Source: Curtobacterium pusillum
GTDB taxonomy: Bacteria; Actinomycetota; Actinomycetes; Actinomycetales; Microbacteriaceae
Direction of reading: 5' to 3'
DNA length: 64,000 bases
NCBI GenBank assembly: GCA_002025645.1
Contig: CP018783.1
Span: 3,596,001 to 3,660,000, forward strand
The position numbers and the translations under genes are program-made. This document shows, piece by piece, positions 7,243 through 15,875 of this stretch. A model generated the notes under the pieces. The model did no database searches, was not told the DNA's origin, and was given only the letters and a program-made list of their open reading frames with translations. Numbering within the stretch: position 1 is the first letter of the stretch; the number at the start of each line of letters is the position of its first letter.

Positions 7243-10242
7243 ATGCACGACGACATCCCCCTCACCACCGGCCGGGCGCGACGCGTCCTCGACGAACGGG
7301 TCCTGCCGGCCGTGCACGCGACGGCGACGCCCCTCGACACCGCCTGGCACGAGTTGCCGGGGGAGCCGATCGCGCCCGCCGAAGGCCTGGCTCTCGAGTT
7401 CACGCCGTACGAGGTGGGCACGACGTGGGGTGCTGCGTGGGGCACGACCTGGTTCCGCCTGTCCGGGACCGTGCCGACCGAGTGGGCCGGTCGTCGGGTG
7501 GAGGCCGTGATCGACCTCGGGTTCGACAAGAACATGCCCGGGTTCCAGTGCGAAGGACTCGTGTACCTCGCCGACGGCACCCCGGTGAAGTCGATCAACC
7601 CCCGGAACCAGTGGGTCCTCGTCGCGGAAGAAGCGGTCGGCGGCGAGACCGTCGAGCTCTTCGTCGAGGCTGCGTCGAACCCCGTGCTGCTCGACTACCA
7701 CCCCTTCCTCGTCACGCACGAGGGCGACATCCAGACCTCGTCCTCCAAGCGGCTCTACACGTCGCGCCGGATGGACCTGGCGGTGTTCGAGTCCGAGGTG
7801 CACGAGCTCGCCCTCGACATCGACGTCCTGCTCGAACTCCAGGCCGAGCTCCCGGAGGGTCCGCGTCGGATGCGGATCCTGCAGGCGCTCGACGACGCAC
7901 TCGACCGCCTCGACCTGCAGCACATCGCCGAGACCGCCGGGGACGCCCGAGCGGCGCTCGCCGACGTGCTCGCCGCGCCCGCCGAGGCCTCGGCGCACAC
8001 GATCTCCGCCGTCGGGCACGCCCACATCGACTCGGCCTGGCTCTGGCCGGTCCGCGAGACGATCCGGAAGGTCGCCCGCACCACCTCGACGATGACCGAG
8101 CTCATCGACCAGACCGACGACTTCCTGTACGGCATGTCGAGCGCGCAGCAGTACGCGTGGATCAAGGAGCACCGGCCAGAGGTCTACGCCCGCGTGAAGG
8201 CAGCCGTGGACGCCGGCCGCTTCCTGCCGATCGGTGGCATGTGGGTCGAGTCGGACACCGTGATGCCGACGGGCGAGAGCATCGTGCGGCAGTTCTCGCA
8301 GGGGCAGCGGTTCTTCGAGCGGGAGTTCGGGATCCGGCCGCAGGGCGTCTGGCTGCCGGACAGCTTCGGGTACTCGCCGGCCCTGCCGCAGCTCATGCGC
8401 CGTGCGGGCTTCGAGTGGTTCTTCACGCAGAAGATCTCGTGGAACCAGGTGAACAAGTTCCCGCACCACACCTTCCTCTGGGAGGGCATCGACGGCTCGC
8501 GGGTGTTCTCGCACTTCCCGTCGATGGACACCTACAACTCGCGGCTGTCGGGCAGCGAGGTCGCGAAGGCCTCCCGGCAGTTCCGCGAGAACCGGCTCGC
8601 GACGGGGTCGATCGCACCCGTCGGCTGGGGTGACGGCGGTGGCGGCACCACCCGCGAGATGACCGGTACGGCGAAGCGTCTGGCCGACCTCGAGGGCAGT
8701 GCCAAGGTCCGCTGGGAGCACCCCGACGCGTTCTTCGACCGGGCCAAGGCCGAGCTGTCGGACCCGCCGGTGTGGGTCGGCGAGCTGAACCTCGAGCTGC
8801 ACCGTGCGACCCTGACGTCGCAGCACGGGACGAAGCAGGGCAACCGCCGGTGCGAGCAGCTCCTCCTCGAGGCCGAGCTCTGGGCGGCGACCGCCGCTGC
8901 ACGCACCGACTTCGCCTACCCGTACGACGAGCTCGACGCACTCTGGCAGCAGGTCCTGCTGCAGCAGTTCCACGACATCCTGCCCGGCACCTCGATCGCC
9001 TGGGTGCACCGCGAAGCGGTCGCGAAGTACGCCGAGACGGCCGCTGCGCTCACTGCGATCATCGAGTCGGCGCTGTCGGCACTGGCTGGCCCCGGCGACG
9101 CGACGGTCGTCGTCAACCCGGCCCCGTTCCTCCAGGCCGGGGCACCCGCGCAGGGCGCGGTCGTGACGACGGACGTGCCGGAGGCGACCGCCGTCACCCT
9201 CACCGAGCAGGACGGCGGGTACGTGCTGGCGAACGACCTCGTCCGCGTCGTCGTCGACGGTCGTGGACTCGTGACGAGCGCCGTCGACCTGGCCACCGGA
9301 CGCGAGGCGATCGCTCCGGGGAAGCCCGCGAACCTGCTGCAGCTGCACCAGGACTTCCCGAACATGTGGGACGCGTGGGACGTCGACCGGTACTACCGGA
9401 ACCGGGTCGAGGACCTCGTGTCCGTCACGGGGCTGCACGCTTCGGTCGACGCGGACGGTGTCGCGCGCATCGTCGTGGAGCGGGCGTTCGGCGACTCGAC
9501 CGTGCGGCAGGAGATCACGCTCGCGCCGGACTCCCGCACCCTCGAGTTCGACCAGACCACCGACTGGCACGAGACCGAGAAGTTCCTCAAGGTCGCGTTC
9601 CCGCTCGACGTCCGCGCCGAGCACACCGTTGCCGAGACGCAGTTCGGGGCGCAGAAGCGGGTCACGCACACGAACACCTCGTGGGAGGCCGCGAAGTTCG
9701 AGACGTCGATGCACCGCTACGTGCTCGTCGCCGAGCCCGGGTTCGGGGTGGCCCTGGTGAACGACTCCATCCACGGGTTCGACACCACCCGCGACGCCGT
9801 CGACGGACACGTGACCACGACCGTGCGGCTCTCGCTGCTCCGGGCACCGCGGTTCCCCGACCCCGAGACCGACCAGGGCGTGCAGACCCACCGGTACGGC
9901 ATCGTCATCGGCACCGACCAGCTCGGAGCGACGGCGGCCGGTGTGGTCATGAACGCCGGTCCGCGCACCGTGACGGGTGGCCACGGGTTCGACCCGCTCG
10001 TGCAGGTGTCCGGCGACGTCGTGCTGTCGAGCGTGAAGCTGGCGGACGACCGGTCCGGCGACCTGATCGTGCGGGTCTACGAGCCGAGCGGGCGCCGGGG
10101 GACCGGTCGGATCTCGGTCGAGGGGCCGTTCGGTCCCGCTGCCGAGGTCACCTTGCTCGAGGAGCCGTTGTCCGACACGGATCCGTCCACCTTCTCCGTC
10201 GACGCGTACGAGGTGCGCACCTTCCGCTTCCCACACAACTGA
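7243..10242 (+). CDS. Alpha-mannosidase, glycoside hydrolase family 38
   Basis: The 999-aa cytosolic protein has a good Shine-Dalgarno sequence (AGGAAGG, 7231-7237). The GH38 catalytic domain shows the zinc motif HAHIDSAWLWP (H261 and D263), the nucleophile region GGMWVESDTVMPTGES (probable nucleophile D338), LPDSFGYSPALPQLM, and QFHDILPGTS. The C-terminal half is the beta-sandwich domain of the family. It should trim alpha-linked mannose from imported oligomannose, leaving Man-beta-GlcNAc for the upstream GH5-like enzyme. Bacterial GH38 enzymes of this length are usual. Confidence 0.95.
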   Translation: MHDDIPLTTGRARRVLDERVLPAVHATATPLDTAWHELPGEPIAPAEGLALEFTPYEVGTTWGAAWGTTWFRLSGTVPTEWAGRRVEAVIDLGFDKNMPGFQCEGLVYLADGTPVKSINPRNQWVLVAEEAVGGETVELFVEAASNPVLLDYHPFLVTHEGDIQTSSSKRLYTSRRMDLAVFESEVHELALDIDVLLELQAELPEGPRRMRILQALDDALDRLDLQHIAETAGDARAALADVLAAPAEASAHTISAVGHAHIDSAWLWPVRETIRKVARTTSTMTELIDQTDDFLYGMSSAQQYAWIKEHRPEVYARVKAAVDAGRFLPIGGMWVESDTVMPTGESIVRQFSQGQRFFEREFGIRPQGVWLPDSFGYSPALPQLMRRAGFEWFFTQKISWNQVNKFPHHTFLWEGIDGSRVFSHFPSMDTYNSRLSGSEVAKASRQFRENRLATGSIAPVGWGDGGGGTTREMTGTAKRLADLEGSAKVRWEHPDAFFDRAKAELSDPPVWVGELNLELHRATLTSQHGTKQGNRRCEQLLLEAELWAATAAARTDFAYPYDELDALWQQVLLQQFHDILPGTSIAWVHREAVAKYAETAAALTAIIESALSALAGPGDATVVVNPAPFLQAGAPAQGAVVTTDVPEATAVTLTEQDGGYVLANDLVRVVVDGRGLVTSAVDLATGREAIAPGKPANLLQLHQDFPNMWDAWDVDRYYRNRVEDLVSVTGLHASVDADGVARIVVERAFGDSTVRQEITLAPDSRTLEFDQTTDWHETEKFLKVAFPLDVRAEHTVAETQFGAQKRVTHTNTSWEAAKFETSMHRYVLVAEPGFGVALVNDSIHGFDTTRDAVDGHVTTTVRLSLLRAPRFPDPETDQGVQTHRYGIVIGTDQLGATAAGVVMNAGPRTVTGGHGFDPLVQVSGDVVLSSVKLADDRSGDLIVRVYEPSGRRGTGRISVEGPFGPAAEVTLLEEPLSDTDPSTFSVDAYEVRTFRFPHN

Positions 10243-10270
10243 TCGACCAACCCATTCAAGGAGGAATGCG

Positions 10271-11170
10271 ATGAAGAAGTCCATGAAGTTCGGGATCGTG
10301 GCGGCCATCGCCGCGATGGTGGCGGCGCCGCTCGTGCCGTCCGCAGCGACCGCAGCTCCGGCAGCGACGGCTGCCACCAAGTCCGGTCCGACGAGCATCG
10401 CGTACGTCGAGGTCAACAACGACCAGCTCGCCAACGTCGGCCGCTACCAGCTGGCGAACGGTGCGAACGCGTTCGACGTGGCGATCATCTTCGCCGCCAA
10501 CATCAACTGGAACGGGTCGAAGGCCGTCCTCTACAACAACGACAAGGTGCAGGCGACGCTCGACGCCGCAGCCACCCAGATCAAGCCCCTGCAGGCGAAG
10601 GGGATCAAGGTGTCGCTGTCGATCCTCGGCAACCACCAGGGCGCCGGCATCGCCAACTTCCCGACCCAGGCCGCCGCGCAGGACTTCGCGTCGCAGGTCA
10701 CCGCGACCGTCACGAAGTACGGGCTCGACGGGGTGGACCTCGACGACGAGTACTCCGACTACGGCACGAACGGCACGCCGCAGCCGAACTCGCAGTCGAT
10801 CGGCTGGCTCATCACGGCGCTGCGGGCCCAGATGCCCTCGAAGCTGCTGTCGTTCTACGACATCGGGCCGGCGGCGTCCGCGCTGTCGTCGTCGAGCTCG
10901 ACGATCGGCTCGAAGCTCAACTACGCGTGGAACCCGTACTACGGCTCGTACTCGGCGCCGTCGATCCCGGGGCTCGGGAAGAGCGCGCTGTCCCCGGCCG
11001 CGGTCGACATCCAGAACACGGCGCAGTCCACAGCGGTGTCGCTCGCCCAGCGCACCGTGCAGGACGGCTACGGCGTGTTCATGACGTACAACCTGCCCGG
11101 AGGCGACAAGTCCGCCTACGTCTCCGCCATGACGCAGAAGCTCTACGGGCAGGCCGCGACGTACCACTGA
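10271..11170 (+). CDS. Secreted Endo H-type endo-beta-N-acetylglucosaminidase (GH18)
   Basis: A Sec signal peptide (cleavage near residues 29-30) precedes a single GH18 domain. The catalytic motif DGVDLDDE (residues 153-160, E160 the proton donor) and the following DYGTNGTPQPNSQS, DIGPAAS, LNYAWNPYYGSY and YNLPGGDKSAY closely resemble Streptomyces Endo H. Endo H hydrolyses the chitobiose core of high-mannose N-glycans, freeing the glycan outside the cell. The start has a near-perfect ribosome site (AAGGAGG, 10258-10264) and the gene closes the operon, consistent with a co-induced extracellular first step. Confidence 0.94.
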   Translation: MKKSMKFGIVAAIAAMVAAPLVPSAATAAPAATAATKSGPTSIAYVEVNNDQLANVGRYQLANGANAFDVAIIFAANINWNGSKAVLYNNDKVQATLDAAATQIKPLQAKGIKVSLSILGNHQGAGIANFPTQAAAQDFASQVTATVTKYGLDGVDLDDEYSDYGTNGTPQPNSQSIGWLITALRAQMPSKLLSFYDIGPAASALSSSSSTIGSKLNYAWNPYYGSYSAPSIPGLGKSALSPAAVDIQNTAQSTAVSLAQRTVQDGYGVFMTYNLPGGDKSAYVSAMTQKLYGQAATYH

Positions 11171-11192
11171 CGTCGCGTCCGCAGCGGCGGCT

Positions 11193-11236
11193 CGCGCCCC
11201 GCGTCTCCTCGGCTTCGGCCTGGAGGCGCGGGGCGC
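11193..11236. terminator. Hairpin after the Endo H gene containing the dispersed element
   Basis: GCGCCCCGCG followed by CTCC is mirrored by GGAG and CGCGGGGCGC, a long GC-rich stem about 20 bases after the stop codon. The right arm contains CCTGGAGGCGCGG (11219-11231). There is no T-run; it could end the operon or stabilise the 3' end. Confidence 0.5.
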
Positions 11237-11277
11237 GTCCGTCTCGCGGCTCGCTCCTCGTGGTCGCTCGGCAGGGC

Positions 11278-11400
11278 ATCAGTGTGCGAGGGCATCACTG
11301 TGCGAGGTTCCGCGCATCGTGCGGGGGGCGCGGGGTCGCACGCTGGGCGGGACCTCGCACATTGTCCGTGGCCCCTCACACCGTGCGAGGGGCACGGGTC
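11278..11400. repeat. Palindromic repeat, TGCGAGGTTCCGC family, copy 2
   Basis: It has two tandem starts (CAGTGTGCGAGGG, CACTGTGCGAGGTTCCGC) followed by complementary GGGACCTCGCACATTG and CACCGTGCGAGGGGC. This matches copies 1, 3 and 4 in order and spacing, and directly precedes the promoter of the DUF1905 gene. Confidence 0.65.
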
Positions 11401-11401
11401 G

Positions 11402-11416
11402 TACGATCGCGGCGTG
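11402..11416 (+). promoter_or_regulatory. Leaderless-type -10 element
   Basis: TACGAT (11402-11407) is followed by six bases and then the GTG start at 11414, with no Shine-Dalgarno. The same TACGAT-N6-GTG spacing is seen before the DUF4031 gene. No convincing -35 is visible. Confidence 0.5.
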
Positions 11417-11704
11417 GAACTCGAGTTCAGCGGCGAGGTCATCGAGTGGCGCGGGCCGGCGCCGTTCTTCTACGCGGTCGTGCCGCCGGACGCCGCCGAG
11501 GTCATCCACGAGCTCGCGCCCATGCTGACGTACGGATGGGGCGTGATCCCGGCGCGGGTGACGATCGGCCGGGTGACGTGGACGACGTCGCTCTTCCCGA
11601 AGGACGGGGGATACCTCGTGCCGTTGCGGGCCGCCGAACGCAAGCGTGCGGGAGTCGAGCTCGGTGACGCACCGACGATCAGCCTCGAACTCGGCGGTCC
11701 CTGA
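11414..11704 (+). CDS. DUF1905 domain protein
   Basis: The 96-aa protein begins MELEFSGEVIEWRGPAPFFY and contains the DUF1905 pattern: a short beta-barrel-like fold with VTIGRVTWTTSLFPKDGGYLVPLRAAERKRAGVELGD. The family is widespread in actinobacteria and the function is not established. The GTG start was chosen for the leaderless promoter spacing and because upstream sequence is repeat. The gene ends 15 bases before the tRNA-Gly on the opposite strand. Confidence 0.85.
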   Translation: MELEFSGEVIEWRGPAPFFYAVVPPDAAEVIHELAPMLTYGWGVIPARVTIGRVTWTTSLFPKDGGYLVPLRAAERKRAGVELGDAPTISLELGGP

Positions 11705-11718
11705 TCGCACCGGGTATG

Positions 11719-11792
11719 TGGAGGGGATGACGGGAATCGAACCCGCGTGGCCAGTTTGGAAGACTGGGGCTCTACCATTGAGCTACATCCCC
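11719..11792 (-). tRNA. tRNA-Gly (anticodon TCC)
   Basis: The minus strand folds into a full cloverleaf: 7-bp acceptor (GGGGATG with CATCCCC), D-arm AGCTCAATGGTAGAGC, anticodon stem CCAGT/ACTGG around CTTCCAA (anticodon TCC), T-arm with GGTTCGATTCC, and encoded CCA. It decodes GGA/GGG glycine codons. Confidence 0.95.
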
Positions 11793-11845
11793 GCGCTGCG
11801 CACATGTCGCAGCCCGACCATCGTAGCGGACGAACGAGCACCGAC

Positions 11846-12181
11846 ATGCCAGGCCGTGTGATCCCGAAGCCGGACGCCACGGACGAGCGCACGATCCGGT
11901 GGTCGCGGGTGGTCTCGTACGTGCTGGTGGTCCTCGCCGCCGTCGTGTTCTCGCTGCGCCCCGCGCTGTTCGGGGATCCCCAGGGTCAGCCCGCGCACGC
12001 CCTCCTGCACGTCTGGCGGATCGTCGTCGGGGTGCTCCTCGTGGTGGCCGCGCTCGGCGTCCAGGTGGTCGTCGGCGTCCGGTGGCGGACGGGCCTGCGA
12101 CGACGTGCACACGACGACGCCGGAGTCGGCTCCGCAGACGGCTCCGAACCTGCCGGGAACCGCGCGCCGGGGGACCGCTAG
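11846..12181 (+). CDS. Small membrane protein with two TM helices (111 aa)
   Basis: A basic/polar N-terminus is followed by two hydrophobic segments (VVSYVLVVLAAVVFSL and IVVGVLLVVAALGVQVVVGV) and an Arg-rich then acidic hydrophilic tail. An upstream in-frame ATG at 11804 would add 14 residues but overlaps the 5' side of the tRNA region; neither start has a clear ribosome site. No family recognised. It lies between tRNA-Gly and tRNA-Pro. Confidence 0.65.
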   Translation: MPGRVIPKPDATDERTIRWSRVVSYVLVVLAAVVFSLRPALFGDPQGQPAHALLHVWRIVVGVLLVVAALGVQVVVGVRWRTGLRRRAHDDAGVGSADGSEPAGNRAPGDR

Positions 12182-12236
12182 ACTCATCGGCGTCCCGTGC
12201 GCTTCCGGCGCGCGCGGACACCCTGGCTCAGTCAAA

Positions 12237-12313
12237 CGGGGCGTAGCTCAGCTTGGTAGAGCGCCCGCTTTGGGAGCGGGAGGTCGCAGGTTCAAATCCT
12301 GTCGCCCCGACCA
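12237..12313 (+). tRNA. tRNA-Pro (anticodon TGG)
   Basis: The acceptor CGGGGCG pairs with CGCCCCG. The anticodon stem CCCGC/GCGGG encloses TTTGGGA (anticodon TGG), the T-loop is TTCAAAT, and CCA is encoded. It sits 36 bases before tig, an order common in actinobacteria. Confidence 0.96.
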
Positions 12314-12349
12314 GGACCACACGAACGTCAACCAACAGGAGAACATCCC

Positions 12350-13657
12350 TTGGCCACCAGCACCGTCGACAAGGTGAGCGACACCCGCGTCAAGCTCACC
12401 GTGAACGTGACGCCGGAAGATCTCAAGCCGAGCATCGACCACGCGTACAAGCACATCGCCGAGCAGATCAACATCCCCGGCTTCCGCAAGGGCAAGGTCC
12501 CGCCGGCGATCGTCGACCAGCGTGTCGGCCGCGGCGAGGTCCTGAACCACGCCGTCGGCGACGCGATCGACAACTTCTACCGCCAGGCGGTGGAGGAGCA
12601 GGAGCTGCGCATCCTCGGCCGTGCCGAGGCGGACGTCTCCGAGCTCCCGAACGTCAAGGACTTCACGGGCGACCTCGTCCTCACCTTCGAGGTGGACGTC
12701 CGTCCGGAGTTCGACCTGCCGGAGTACGACAAGTACGAGCTCACCGTCGACGCCGTCGAGGTGTCGGACGACGAGATCGAAGAGGAGCTGCAGAACCTCC
12801 GCACCCGCTTCGGCACGCTCGTGACGGTCGACCGTCCGGCGACCACGGGTGACTTCGCGCAGATCGACCTCACCGCGACCATCGGCGACGACGAGGTCGA
12901 CTCGGCCACCGGCGTCTCCTACGAGATCGGTTCGGGCGACCTGCTCGAGGGTGTCGACGAGGCACTCGAGTCCCTCACGGCCGGCGAGTCCACCACCTTC
13001 GAGTCGAAGCTCGTCGGCGGCGACCGCGAGGGCGAGATCGCCCAGATCGCCGTGACCGTCACCGCCGTCAAGGAGCGCGAGCTCCCCGAGGCCGACGACG
13101 AGTTCGCGCAGATCGCCAGCCAGTTCGACACGATCGACGAGCTCAAGGCAGACCTCAAGGAGCAGATCGCGAAGTCCAAGACCTTCGGTCAGGGCGCCGC
13201 GGCTCGCGACAAGCTCGTCGAGAAGCTCATCGAGGACGTCAACATCCCGATCTCGGAGAAGCTCATCGAGGACGAGGTGCACCGTCACCTCGAGCAGGAG
13301 AACCGTCTGGAGGACGACGAGCACCGCAAGGAGGTCTCCGAGTCCAGCGAGAAGGCCTTCCGCTCGCAGATCCTCCTCGACTCGATCGCCGAGAAGGAAG
13401 AGATCCAGGTCTCGCAGGAGGAGCTCACGCAGTACCTCATCCAGGCCGCTGCGCAGTACGGCATGGAGCCGGGCGAGTTCATCAAGGTGATCGACCAGAA
13501 CGGGCAGATCCCGGGCATGGTCGGCGAGGTGGCCCGTTCCAAGGCCGTCGCGACCGTCCTCTCCAAGGTGACCGTCAAGGACTCCAACGGTGACGACGTC
13601 GACCTCTCCGCCTTCACGGCGGGCGTCGCGCAGACCCCCGCGGAGGCCGCGGAGTAG
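12350..13657 (+). CDS. tig: Trigger factor, ribosome-associated chaperone
   Basis: The 435-aa protein starts at a TTG preceded by AGGAGA; no ATG fits. It has the N-terminal ribosome-docking domain with the signature GFRKGKVP (residues about 44-51), a central FKBP-type prolyl isomerase domain ([13 protein letters not shown]), and a long helical C-terminal domain. It binds nascent chains at the exit tunnel. The location directly upstream of clpP genes is conserved in many bacteria and links folding to proteolysis. The C-terminus lacks an extended tail. Confidence 0.97.
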   Translation: MATSTVDKVSDTRVKLTVNVTPEDLKPSIDHAYKHIAEQINIPGFRKGKVPPAIVDQRVGRGEVLNHAVGDAIDNFYRQAVEEQELRILGRAEADVSELPNVKDFTGDLVLTFEVDVRPEFDLPEYDKYELTVDAVEVSDDEIEEELQNLRTRFGTLVTVDRPATTGDFAQIDLTATIGDDEVDSATGVSYEIGSGDLLEGVDEALESLTAGESTTFESKLVGGDREGEIAQIAVTVTAVKERELPEADDEFAQIASQFDTIDELKADLKEQIAKSKTFGQGAAARDKLVEKLIEDVNIPISEKLIEDEVHRHLEQENRLEDDEHRKEVSESSEKAFRSQILLDSIAEKEEIQVSQEELTQYLIQAAAQYGMEPGEFIKVIDQNGQIPGMVGEVARSKAVATVLSKVTVKDSNGDDVDLSAFTAGVAQTPAEAAE

Positions 13658-13674
13658 TCCGCGACCACCTCTCT

Positions 13675-13714
13675 GACTGGAGGCGCGGTGCCAGCTGGCA
13701 CCGCGCCTCCAGTC
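13675..13714. terminator. Perfect 40-base palindrome after tig (two inverted dispersed elements)
   Basis: Every base of 13675-13714 pairs with its mirror around the central CCAGCTGG. Each half is one GACTGGAGGCGCGG element followed by TGCCAG, so two copies meet head to head with no loop. It follows the tig stop by 17 bases and precedes CGTTTGTG, a weak T-run. It probably forms a strong transcript hairpin that partly insulates tig from clpP. Confidence 0.75.
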
Positions 13715-13815
13715 CGTTTGTGGGCCACCCGCATTGCCGACAGCGAACACACGCGAAGTGGTGCGTTGCAACCGATAAGTTCGACAACAAGCGACAACTG
13801 AACGGGAGCTTTTCC

Positions 13816-14445
13816 ATGGCCGAAGCAACACTGAACCCCAGTGTTTTTGACCGCCTTCTGAGAGACCGGATCGTGTGGCTCGGCTCCGAGGTCCGCGACG
13901 ACAACTCGAACGAGATCGCAGCCAAGCTGCTGCTGCTCGCCGCCGAGGACCCTGAGAAGGACATCTACCTCTACATCAACTCGCCCGGTGGCTCGATCAC
14001 CGCCGGCATGGCGATCTACGACACGATGCAGTTCGTGCCGAATGACATCGTCACGGTGGGCATCGGCCTCGCCGCCTCGATGGGGCAGTTCCTGCTCTCG
14101 TCCGGCACCCCGGGCAAGCGCTACATCACGCCGAACGCGCGCGTGCTCCTGCACCAGCCGTCCGGTGGCTTCGGCGGTACGGCTGCCGACATCCAGACGC
14201 AGGCGAAGGTCATCCTCGACATGAAGCAGCGGATGGCCGAGCTCACGGCGGAGCAGACCGGCAAGTCGATCGAGCAGATCCTCAAGGACAACGACCGCGA
14301 CAACTGGTTCACGGCGCAGGAAGCCCTCGAGTACGGCTTCGTCGACCACCTCCGCGCGTCGAGCGCCGAGGTCATCGGCGGCGGTGGCACGGTCGCCGAC
14401 GGCGAGACCCCCACCGCAGCGGCCGAGCCCGACGCCCAGTCCTGA
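13816..14445 (+). CDS. clpP1: ATP-dependent Clp protease proteolytic subunit 1
   Basis: The 209-aa serine protease has the strand [18 protein letters not shown], the nucleophile in GLAASMGQ (Ser88), the catalytic His in LLHQPSGG (His113) and the EYGFVDHL C-terminal block with the Asp earlier. The ATG at 13816 follows GGGAGC. The segment 13715-13815 holds the promoter/leader. Actinobacteria carry two ClpP subunits that form a mixed tetradecamer; this is the first. The C-terminal tail after GFVDHL is Gly/Thr/Ala-rich and likely flexible. Confidence 0.96.
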   Translation: MAEATLNPSVFDRLLRDRIVWLGSEVRDDNSNEIAAKLLLLAAEDPEKDIYLYINSPGGSITAGMAIYDTMQFVPNDIVTVGIGLAASMGQFLLSSGTPGKRYITPNARVLLHQPSGGFGGTAADIQTQAKVILDMKQRMAELTAEQTGKSIEQILKDNDRDNWFTAQEALEYGFVDHLRASSAEVIGGGGTVADGETPTAAAEPDAQS

Positions 14446-14474
14446 CCCGACCCACCGAAGAAAAGGAAACGAGA

Positions 14475-15134
14475 ATGCATCTCCCCATGCTCGGTGGCGC
14501 GCAGAACGTCCCGGCCCCCACTGATCGGTACATCCTGCCGAGCTTCGAAGAGCGCACGGCCTACGGCTACAAGCGGCAGGACCCGTACGCGAAGCTGTTC
14601 GAGGACCGCATCGTGTTCCTCGGCGTCCAGGTCGACGACGCCTCGGCGGACGACGTCATGGCGCAGCTCCTCGTGCTCGAGTCGATGGACCCGGACCGCG
14701 ACATCGTGATGTACATCAACTCGCCCGGTGGCTCGTTCACCGCGATGACTGCGATCTACGACACGATGCAGTACATCCGTCCGCAGATCCAGACGGTCTG
14801 CCTCGGTCAGGCTGCCTCGGCCGCGTCGGTGCTCCTCGCTGCCGGTACTCCCGGCAAGCGTCTGGCGCTGCCGAACGCCCGGGTGCTCATCCACCAGCCC
14901 GCGACCCAGCAGGGTGGCGGTCAGGCGTCCGACATCGAGATCCAGGCGGCGGAGATCCTCCGCATGCGCACCTGGCTCGAGGAGACCCTGTCGAAGCACT
15001 CGAACCGCACGCCGGAGCAGGTCAACAACGACATCGAGCGCGACAAGATCATGTCCGCAGCGGAAGCGCTCGACTACGGCCTGATCGACCAGGTCCTCAC
15101 GAGCCGCAAGAACCTGCCGGCGCTCGTCAAGTAA
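14475..15134 (+). CDS. clpP2: ATP-dependent Clp protease proteolytic subunit 2
   Basis: The 219-aa ClpP has a longer N-terminus (residues 1-40 including [15 protein letters not shown]). The nucleophile lies in GQAASAAS (Ser115), where SMG of the first subunit is replaced by SAA as usual for the second actinobacterial ClpP, and the catalytic His in VLIHQPA (His140). It starts 29 bases after clpP1 with the ribosome site AAAGGAAA. The two subunits form one machine with ClpX encoded 1.7 kb downstream. Confidence 0.96.
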   Translation: MHLPMLGGAQNVPAPTDRYILPSFEERTAYGYKRQDPYAKLFEDRIVFLGVQVDDASADDVMAQLLVLESMDPDRDIVMYINSPGGSFTAMTAIYDTMQYIRPQIQTVCLGQAASAASVLLAAGTPGKRLALPNARVLIHQPATQQGGGQASDIEIQAAEILRMRTWLEETLSKHSNRTPEQVNNDIERDKIMSAAEALDYGLIDQVLTSRKNLPALVK

Positions 15135-15147
15135 GACCGACGGCCCG

Positions 15148-15191
15148 CACGACGAAGGCCCCGCACCGATCGGTGCGGGGCCTTCGTCGTG
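15148..15191. terminator. Bidirectional terminator between clpP2 and copC
   Basis: A perfect 44-base palindrome (arms CACGACGAAGGCCCCGCACCGAT and its complement) follows clpP2 by 13 bases and precedes the convergent copC stop. Similar CGAAGG...CCTTCG hairpins follow clpX (18092-18128) and the first DsbA-like gene (42491-42538), so this is the strain's common terminator style. Confidence 0.85.
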
Positions 15192-15209
15192 TGTGGAGTT
15201 CTCGGTGCG

Positions 15210-15875
15210 TCAGTCCTCGTCGGTGTCGTCCGCCGCGAGGGTCGGACGACGGCGGAGGAGCAGCAGGACGGCGACGACCACGCCGACCAGGACGACCCCG
15301 CCGGCTCCGATCCAGAGTGCGTCGGACGCGGCCGAGTCGCCGTTCCCCGAGGCGGTGCCCGTGGTGTCGGCGCTCGCGCTCGCGTCGCTGCCCGCGGTGG
15401 CGCACACCGGGGGCTTCGCCGCACCCGTCGCGGGTGTGAACCCGGCGGGGGCGGCCCACGTGAACGCGTACTCGTCGGACACGGTGTGGCCGTCCGCGGA
15501 GACGATCTGCCACTCGACGGTGTACTTGCCCGAGTCGCCGAGGGCTGCCTTCGTGGTCATCGACGGACCGTCGACGTCGAGGCAGCCGTCCTCGTAGTAC
15601 TTCCCGTCCGGCCCGACGATCCGGTACGCGAACCCGGCGTCCGAGCCGCCGATGTCGAGCAGCTTGTCGTTCGTGGTGATCTCGAACGCGTCGGGCAGCG
15701 ACGTCAGCGTGCCGTCCACCTTCGGCGTCGAGGCGACCATGTAGTTGTGCGCACTGGCCGGGCCGGCGAGTCCGAGGACGGAACCGCCCGCGATGGCGAC
15801 GGCCGTGGCGGTCCCGGCCACGAGCCTCCAGGCCCGCGACCGGCCACGCGCACGACGCTCGACGCGCTGGGTCAC
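15210..15875 (-). CDS. CopC-domain copper-binding protein, secreted and membrane-anchored
   Basis: The 221-aa protein has a signal peptide ending ASA, immediately followed by HNYMVASTPKVDG, the CopC copper-ligand histidine at the mature N-terminus. The CopC fold continues to SADGHTVSDEYAFTW, where a second His is conserved. A Ser/Ala/Thr linker leads to one C-terminal helix (GAGGVVLVGVVVAVLLLL) and an acidic tail. The GTG start overlaps the ycnI stop by four bases (GTGA), so the pair is translationally coupled. The role is extracytoplasmic copper binding; whether for uptake or tolerance is unclear. A dispersed-element variant lies in the signal-peptide coding region (15822-15833). Confidence 0.88.
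   Translation of the reverse strand: MTQRVERRARGRSRAWRLVAGTATAVAIAGGSVLGLAGPASAHNYMVASTPKVDGTLTSLPDAFEITTNDKLLDIGGSDAGFAYRIVGPDGKYYEDGCLDVDGPSMTTKAALGDSGKYTVEWQIVSADGHTVSDEYAFTWAAPAGFTPATGAAKPPVCATAGSDASASADTTGTASGNGDSAASDALWIGAGGVVLVGVVVAVLLLLRRRPTLAADDTDED

Noticed and set aside
5218-10434. Very long open frame antisense to the permease, GH5-like and GH38 genes
   Set aside because: High G+C leaves antisense frames open; the translation is Arg/Gly/Val-rich without domains, while the plus strand encodes recognisable enzymes throughout.
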